Shown piece after piece: positions 5,867 to 8,915 of a DNA stretch of 8,915 nt. How positions within the stretch are numbered: position 1 is the stretch's first letter; every line of letters starts with the position of its first letter. The notes under the pieces are model-generated. The model was not told where the DNA came from. It ran no database searches and saw nothing but the letters and a program-made list of their open reading frames with translations. The position numbers and the translations under genes are program-made. This DNA comes from CAZSGN01 sp964606415 (lineage in GTDB: Bacteria > Bacteroidota > Bacteroidia > Bacteroidales > JBBRXJ01). Where the stretch lies: NCBI GenBank assembly GCA_964606415.1, contig CAZSGN010000105.1, forward strand, positions 1 to 8,915. Direction: 5' to 3'.

Positions 5867-8098
5867 ATGCCTATTAATATGGATCAGAATAACAAAGGAT
5901 TTGGCATGGCTCCTGTATTTTTTACTGCTATCAGCACTATATTAGGCGCCATTCTTTTTCTCCGTTTTGGTTATGCCGCTGGTACTTTGGGGTTTGCCGG
6001 TGTTTTGCTTATAATCTTGATTGGCCATCTTGTAACCATTCCAACAGCCTTTGCCATTTCAGAAATAGCTACTAATCAGCGTGTAGAAGGAGGAGGGGAA
6101 TATTTTATTATATCCCGGTCGTTTGGTTTTAATATTGGTGGGACTATTGGCATTGCATTGTTTTTATCCCAGGCTATTAGTGTTGCTTTTTATGTTATTG
6201 CTTTTACTGAAGCTTTTGCTCCTTTTTTTGAATGGGCCCGGGAGCAGCATAATCTTTTTTTGCCCCGCCAGGTTATTAGTATCCCGGCGCTTTTATTATT
6301 AGGAGTTTTAATTCTTCGGAGAGGTTCCAGCATGGGTGTTACACTTCTCTATGTAGTTGTAGGTATTCTGGTTTTTTCTTTAATCCTTTTCTTTATGGGG
6401 AAGACTGATTTTGCATCCACCTACCAGGGAATTGGATCTACTGGCTGGATTCGCAACAGCAGTGATTTTTTCAAAGTGTTTGCCATCATTTTCCCGGCGT
6501 TTACAGGAATGACCGCCGGGGTTGGGTTATCGGGAGATTTGAAAAATCCTGGTAAAGCCATACCCATGGGAACTTTGCTTGCTACTTTTATGGGGCTCAT
6601 TATTTATGTTTTTATTGCGATTAAATTAGTTTCCTCAGCCAGCCCGGAACAACTTATGAACAACCAGTTTGTTATGGCGGATATTGCTGTATGGGGAAAT
6701 GTGATGATACCCATTGGCCTTGCTGCTTCAACAATATCATCTGCTATTGGCTCTGTGATGGTTGCGCCAAGAACATTACAGGCTTTAGGAATGGACCGGA
6801 CTTTTCCCCTTTTTAAGTTTAATCGTTTTATCTCTAAAGGAAAAGAGCATACAAGAGAGCCTTACAATGCATCTTTAATTACCATTGGACTGGCTTTTAT
6901 TTTTGTTGTTATTGGCGATGTTAATGTTGTTGCCAGCATCATCTCTATGTTTTTTATGGTGACCTATGGAAGTCTTTGCCTGATATCGTTCCTTAATCAT
7001 TTCGGATCTTCACCGTCTTACCGTCCTGCTTTCCGTTCGCACTGGATTTTGTCCCTGGCGGGATTTATTTTTTCGGTTTATTTTATGTTCCGGATCGATG
7101 CAGCATATGCGCTCTTTGCTATTGTTATTATCATTATTATTTATGGGCTGATGACTCATTATCACAAAGACAGAACAGGAATGGAAGCCATTTTCAGTAG
7201 TGTTCTTTTTCAAATGAACAGAAAATTACAGGTTTACCTGCAAAAGCCTAATACACGCAAAAAAGAGCATAGCTGGCATCCTTCCGTTGTTTGTATCACC
7301 GAAAGCCATAACGAACGCCTGAATGCTTTTAAACTGCTTAAGTGGCTTGCCCATCGTTATGGTTTTGGCACATATATCGAACTAATTAAAGGTTATCTTT
7401 CAAAAGAAACTCATCAGCAAGCCAAAGAGCAACTGGCTGATCTTATTGATCTGGTGGATATTACCAATAGTCATATTTATGTAGATACCATTGTGTCCCC
7501 CTCTTATACTTCAGCTATTGCCCAGGTTATTCAATTACCCAGTATATCAGGAATGGAGAATAATTTTATGTTGTTTGAGTATGATAAAAACAATCCTCAG
7601 AACCTCCCTCAGATTATTGATAATTTTTCTCTCGTGAATGCCGCCCAGTATGATGTGGGCATTTTAGGCGGCACCAACCGGGTTGTTAATCCTAAAGAAG
7701 GCATTCATGTCTGGATCAAAAAGCTGGATGTGAAAAATTTAAATCTGATGGTTTTGCTTAGTTATATTATTCTGGGCCATCCTGATTGGAAAAATGCGAA
7801 AATGAAAATTTTTAATGTCTTTAGCCCGGGTGAACATGATGAGTCAAAGGAGAGGATCAAAGAATTGGTTGAGGAAGGACGTTTACCAATATCTTATAAA
7901 AATATTGTATTTATAGAACATCAGGAAAACACCAACATTAAAGAAATAATTAATGAACGCTCCGCTAAGGCTGGTTTGGTAATGATGGGCTTTTTGCCTG
8001 AACAACTTAAATATGAAGGAACAAAACTCTTTGAAGGATACGATGATACAGGAGATGTGCTTTTTATTAATGCGGTTAATGAAAAAGATATTAAATAA
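5867..8098 (+). CDS. SLC12-type cation-chloride cotransporter family protein (743 aa)
   Basis: An inner-membrane secondary transporter of the APC superfamily, closest by motif to the cation-chloride cotransporter (SLC12) family. About 12 membrane segments occupy residues 14-430, followed by a cytoplasmic domain of about 310 residues. Family signatures: TM1 ISTILGAILFLRFGYAAG (22-39); TM6 IFPAFTGMTAGVGLSGDL (208-225) followed by KNPGKAIPMGTLLA; and TM8 STISSAIGSVMVAPRTLQAL (288-307). The C-terminal domain has the SLC12-like stretch GIHVWIKKL (612-620) then W641KNAKMKIF. Against animal NKCC1 by eye, the K+ site residues (Tyr109, Pro210, Thr213) and the Na+ site serine pair (Ser291, Ser292) are kept. 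Substrate remains uncertain, since some prokaryotic homologues have been linked to amino acid transport. Start: ATG 5867 gives the longest frame; ATG 5879 (Met5) is equally possible because neither has a Shine-Dalgarno. It is divergent from the sensor operon. Confidence 0.87.
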   Translation: MPINMDQNNKGFGMAPVFFTAISTILGAILFLRFGYAAGTLGFAGVLLIILIGHLVTIPTAFAISEIATNQRVEGGGEYFIISRSFGFNIGGTIGIALFLSQAISVAFYVIAFTEAFAPFFEWAREQHNLFLPRQVISIPALLLLGVLILRRGSSMGVTLLYVVVGILVFSLILFFMGKTDFASTYQGIGSTGWIRNSSDFFKVFAIIFPAFTGMTAGVGLSGDLKNPGKAIPMGTLLATFMGLIIYVFIAIKLVSSASPEQLMNNQFVMADIAVWGNVMIPIGLAASTISSAIGSVMVAPRTLQALGMDRTFPLFKFNRFISKGKEHTREPYNASLITIGLAFIFVVIGDVNVVASIISMFFMVTYGSLCLISFLNHFGSSPSYRPAFRSHWILSLAGFIFSVYFMFRIDAAYALFAIVIIIIIYGLMTHYHKDRTGMEAIFSSVLFQMNRKLQVYLQKPNTRKKEHSWHPSVVCITESHNERLNAFKLLKWLAHRYGFGTYIELIKGYLSKETHQQAKEQLADLIDLVDITNSHIYVDTIVSPSYTSAIAQVIQLPSISGMENNFMLFEYDKNNPQNLPQIIDNFSLVNAAQYDVGILGGTNRVVNPKEGIHVWIKKLDVKNLNLMVLLSYIILGHPDWKNAKMKIFNVFSPGEHDESKERIKELVEEGRLPISYKNIVFIEHQENTNIKEIINERSAKAGLVMMGFLPEQLKYEGTKLFEGYDDTGDVLFINAVNEKDIK

Positions 8099-8122
8099 AC
8101 CCTCTTTATAAAGTTGAGGGTT
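8098..8122 (+). terminator. Hairpin at the end of the transporter gene, weak terminator
   Basis: AACCCTC (8098-8104) pairs perfectly with GAGGGTT (8116-8122) around an 11-base loop, starting on the last base of the stop codon. No T run follows (GGGAATATTG), so termination may be partial, or the hairpin may mainly protect the mRNA end. Confidence 0.4.
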
Positions 8123-8129
8123 GGGAATA

Positions 8130-8160
8130 TTGCCGTCTTATTTAAAAAAAGTTAAATTTA
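8130..8160 (+). promoter_or_regulatory. Candidate promoter of the LiaF-like gene
   Basis: TTG (8130-8132) is followed after 20 bases by TAAATTTA (8153-8160), one mismatch from TAnnTTTG. The spacing fits the Bacteroidota range. Transcription would start near 8167, about 60 bases before ATG 8229. The final base of the -7 box is A, not G, so support is modest. Confidence 0.28.
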
Positions 8161-8228
8161 GATCGGATTTTACAGGATATAATAAAAACTTGTTGCAAAA
8201 TTTGAGTGAAAAAATATAATATTATAAT

Positions 8229-8759
8229 ATGGAAAAAGGATTGAATTCAATTATAGGAATTATTGTGATTATTATTGGGGCGGCATTAATTTTTGCGGGG
8301 TTTGGTATTATTTTATTCCTGATCAAATTGGCGTTGGGTATTGCCGTTATATATATTGGCTACAGGCTTATTACAGGAACATTTGAAGGTCAGGTGCGTG
8401 CCAATAAAAAACAAATTCTTTTTGGCGAACGACAAATGAAAGTTGAAGGGAATCAGGATATAATGATTACTGTTTTTTTCGCGCGCGGCCATATAGATTT
8501 ATCAGCGATGGATCTTGCCGATATTAAAACAAATGTCAGGGTCAATGTTTTATTTGGGTCTGTTGATTTAACAATTCAATCTTCACAGCCTTGTAAAGTA
8601 ATGAGCAATGCTTTATTCGGACAGACATCTCTTCCGAACGGGCATAGCACTTTTGTCGGGCCGTTGGAATACAGGAATGATATCTATGATTTACGTCATT
8701 CTTACCTGGATATTCATCTTGATACAGTCTTTGGCCGTCTTACTGTTAACGAATCCTGA
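8229..8759 (+). CDS. LiaF-like two-TM membrane protein (176 aa)
   Basis: A small inner-membrane protein. Residues about 6-28 and 30-47 are two closely spaced hydrophobic helices rich in Ile and Gly. The remaining part, about 55-176, is beta-rich and carries a recurring bulky-hydrophobic-Phe-Gly motif: ILFGE (63-67), VLFGS (107-111), ALFGQ (128-132) and VFGRL (167-171). This layout matches the LiaF/DUF2154-type group of cell-envelope-stress membrane proteins, in which LiaF of Firmicutes restrains the LiaS kinase. Bacteroidota members are common but mostly uncharacterised, so the function here is a family-level guess. It lies 130 bases after the transporter gene in the same direction, behind a weak hairpin, so it may be co-transcribed or have its own promoter. 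No liaR or liaS homologue lies beside it. No Shine-Dalgarno is seen; the ATG follows an AT-only stretch. Confidence 0.72.
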   Translation: MEKGLNSIIGIIVIIIGAALIFAGFGIILFLIKLALGIAVIYIGYRLITGTFEGQVRANKKQILFGERQMKVEGNQDIMITVFFARGHIDLSAMDLADIKTNVRVNVLFGSVDLTIQSSQPCKVMSNALFGQTSLPNGHSTFVGPLEYRNDIYDLRHSYLDIHLDTVFGRLTVNES

Positions 8760-8799
8760 CCACAAGATGTTCGGGTATAAGATGTAAGCAAAAAGCATC

Positions 8800-8862
8800 A
8801 TGATCAACTATTTAGCGCAAAGTAATATCAGAATCCCTGATCTTAGTGTTGTGAATCAATAA
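8800..8862 (+). other. Mini open frame, possible leader peptide (20 codons)
   Basis: ATG 8800 opens a 20-codon frame, MINYLAQSNIRIPDLSVVNQ, ending at TAA 8860-8862. It has no Shine-Dalgarno, no similarity I recognise and no run of a single amino acid. Its interest is position only: its last codons lie over the first arm of the alternative hairpins that follow. It may be chance. Confidence 0.15.
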
Positions 8863-8908
8863 TTTATAATGTCGTAAAATTGATTCGCTTTTAATTGTGA
8901 ATCTTTTT
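8851..8908 (+). promoter_or_regulatory. Three-arm alternative hairpin structure, attenuator-like
   Basis: Arm 1 GTGAATCAAT (8851-8860) pairs with arm 2 ATTGATTCGC (8879-8888) over ten positions, nine Watson-Crick and one G-T. TTTA (8863-8866) and TAAA (8875-8878) extend the stem inward. Arm 2 can instead pair with arm 3 GTGAATC (8897-8903), which repeats the start of arm 1 and is followed by five T. The two hairpins cannot form together. This is the layout of a transcription attenuator, with arm 1 as anti-terminator, for a gene beyond the right edge. Confidence 0.4.
8882..8908 (+). terminator. Candidate intrinsic terminator
   Basis: GATTCGC (8882-8888) and GTGAATC (8897-8903) form a 7-pair stem with one G-T pair and an 8-base loop, followed by TTTTT (8904-8908). 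It could end the LiaF-like transcript, 120 bases past its stop, or act as the terminator half of an attenuator. The stem is short and AT-rich, so it would be weak. Confidence 0.4.
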
Positions 8909-8915
8909 GTGAGTG

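Noticed and set aside
7120..7143. ATT/ATC-rich run resembling a microsatellite
   Set aside because: It encodes the Ile-rich last membrane helix of the transporter and is explained by protein composition.
7010..7213. Minus-strand frame inside the transporter gene
   Set aside because: Antisense to conserved transmembrane coding sequence, with a low-complexity Asn run from the complement of the Ile codons.
8215..8226. 12-base palindrome TATAATATTATA just before the LiaF-like start
   Set aside because: It consists only of A and T in an AT-rich leader, where such palindromes arise easily by chance. I see no second copy.

Overview
The window looks like chromosomal sequence from a Bacteroidota bacterium, probably of the Bacteroidales/Marinilabiliales type. 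The evidence is the AT-rich composition, the almost complete lack of Shine-Dalgarno sequences before the large genes, a few TAnnTTTG-like promoter boxes, and a hybrid histidine kinase whose HisKA region reads as in that group (FLANMSHEIRTPMNAIIGFS). There is no tRNA, rRNA, CRISPR array or insertion sequence. The genus is not identifiable from what I can see.

Layout. Positions 1-309 hold no clear gene; the first 54 bases could be the tail of a gene cut by the window edge. A small lipoprotein gene follows (310-522, +) and converges on a two-gene sensor operon on the minus strand. That operon is transcribed from about 5.7 kb down to 560. Its first gene (3245-5659) encodes a membrane sensor with a periplasmic helical domain, HAMP region, GAF, coiled coil and PAS-like domain, but no kinase. 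Its second gene (560-3184) encodes a complete hybrid histidine kinase whose periplasmic domain is related to that of the first. Both periplasmic domains look like HBM (helical bimodular) domains. Divergent from the operon, across 207 bp, is an SLC12-type cation-chloride cotransporter homologue (5867-8098, +). After it comes a small LiaF-like membrane protein (8229-8759, +). The last 156 bp hold no sizeable gene but contain three complementary arms that can form two mutually exclusive hairpins.

How the parts may work together (inference). The paired HBM proteins probably sense the same or related small periplasmic ligands and may act as a complex in which only the second protein phosphorylates. 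No DNA-binding output protein or HPt protein lies in the window, so the phosphorelay must finish elsewhere. The shared intergenic region carries several GTTAA half-sites and two dyads, one of them one base before the transporter start codon. Co-regulation of ion transport and the sensor pair is therefore possible but unproven.

The most interesting items are the kinase-less and kinase-bearing HBM pair, the GTTAA/TTAAC cluster, the transporter that keeps putative Na+ and K+ site residues, the direct repeat in the kinase sensor domain, and the attenuator-like three-arm structure at the right end.
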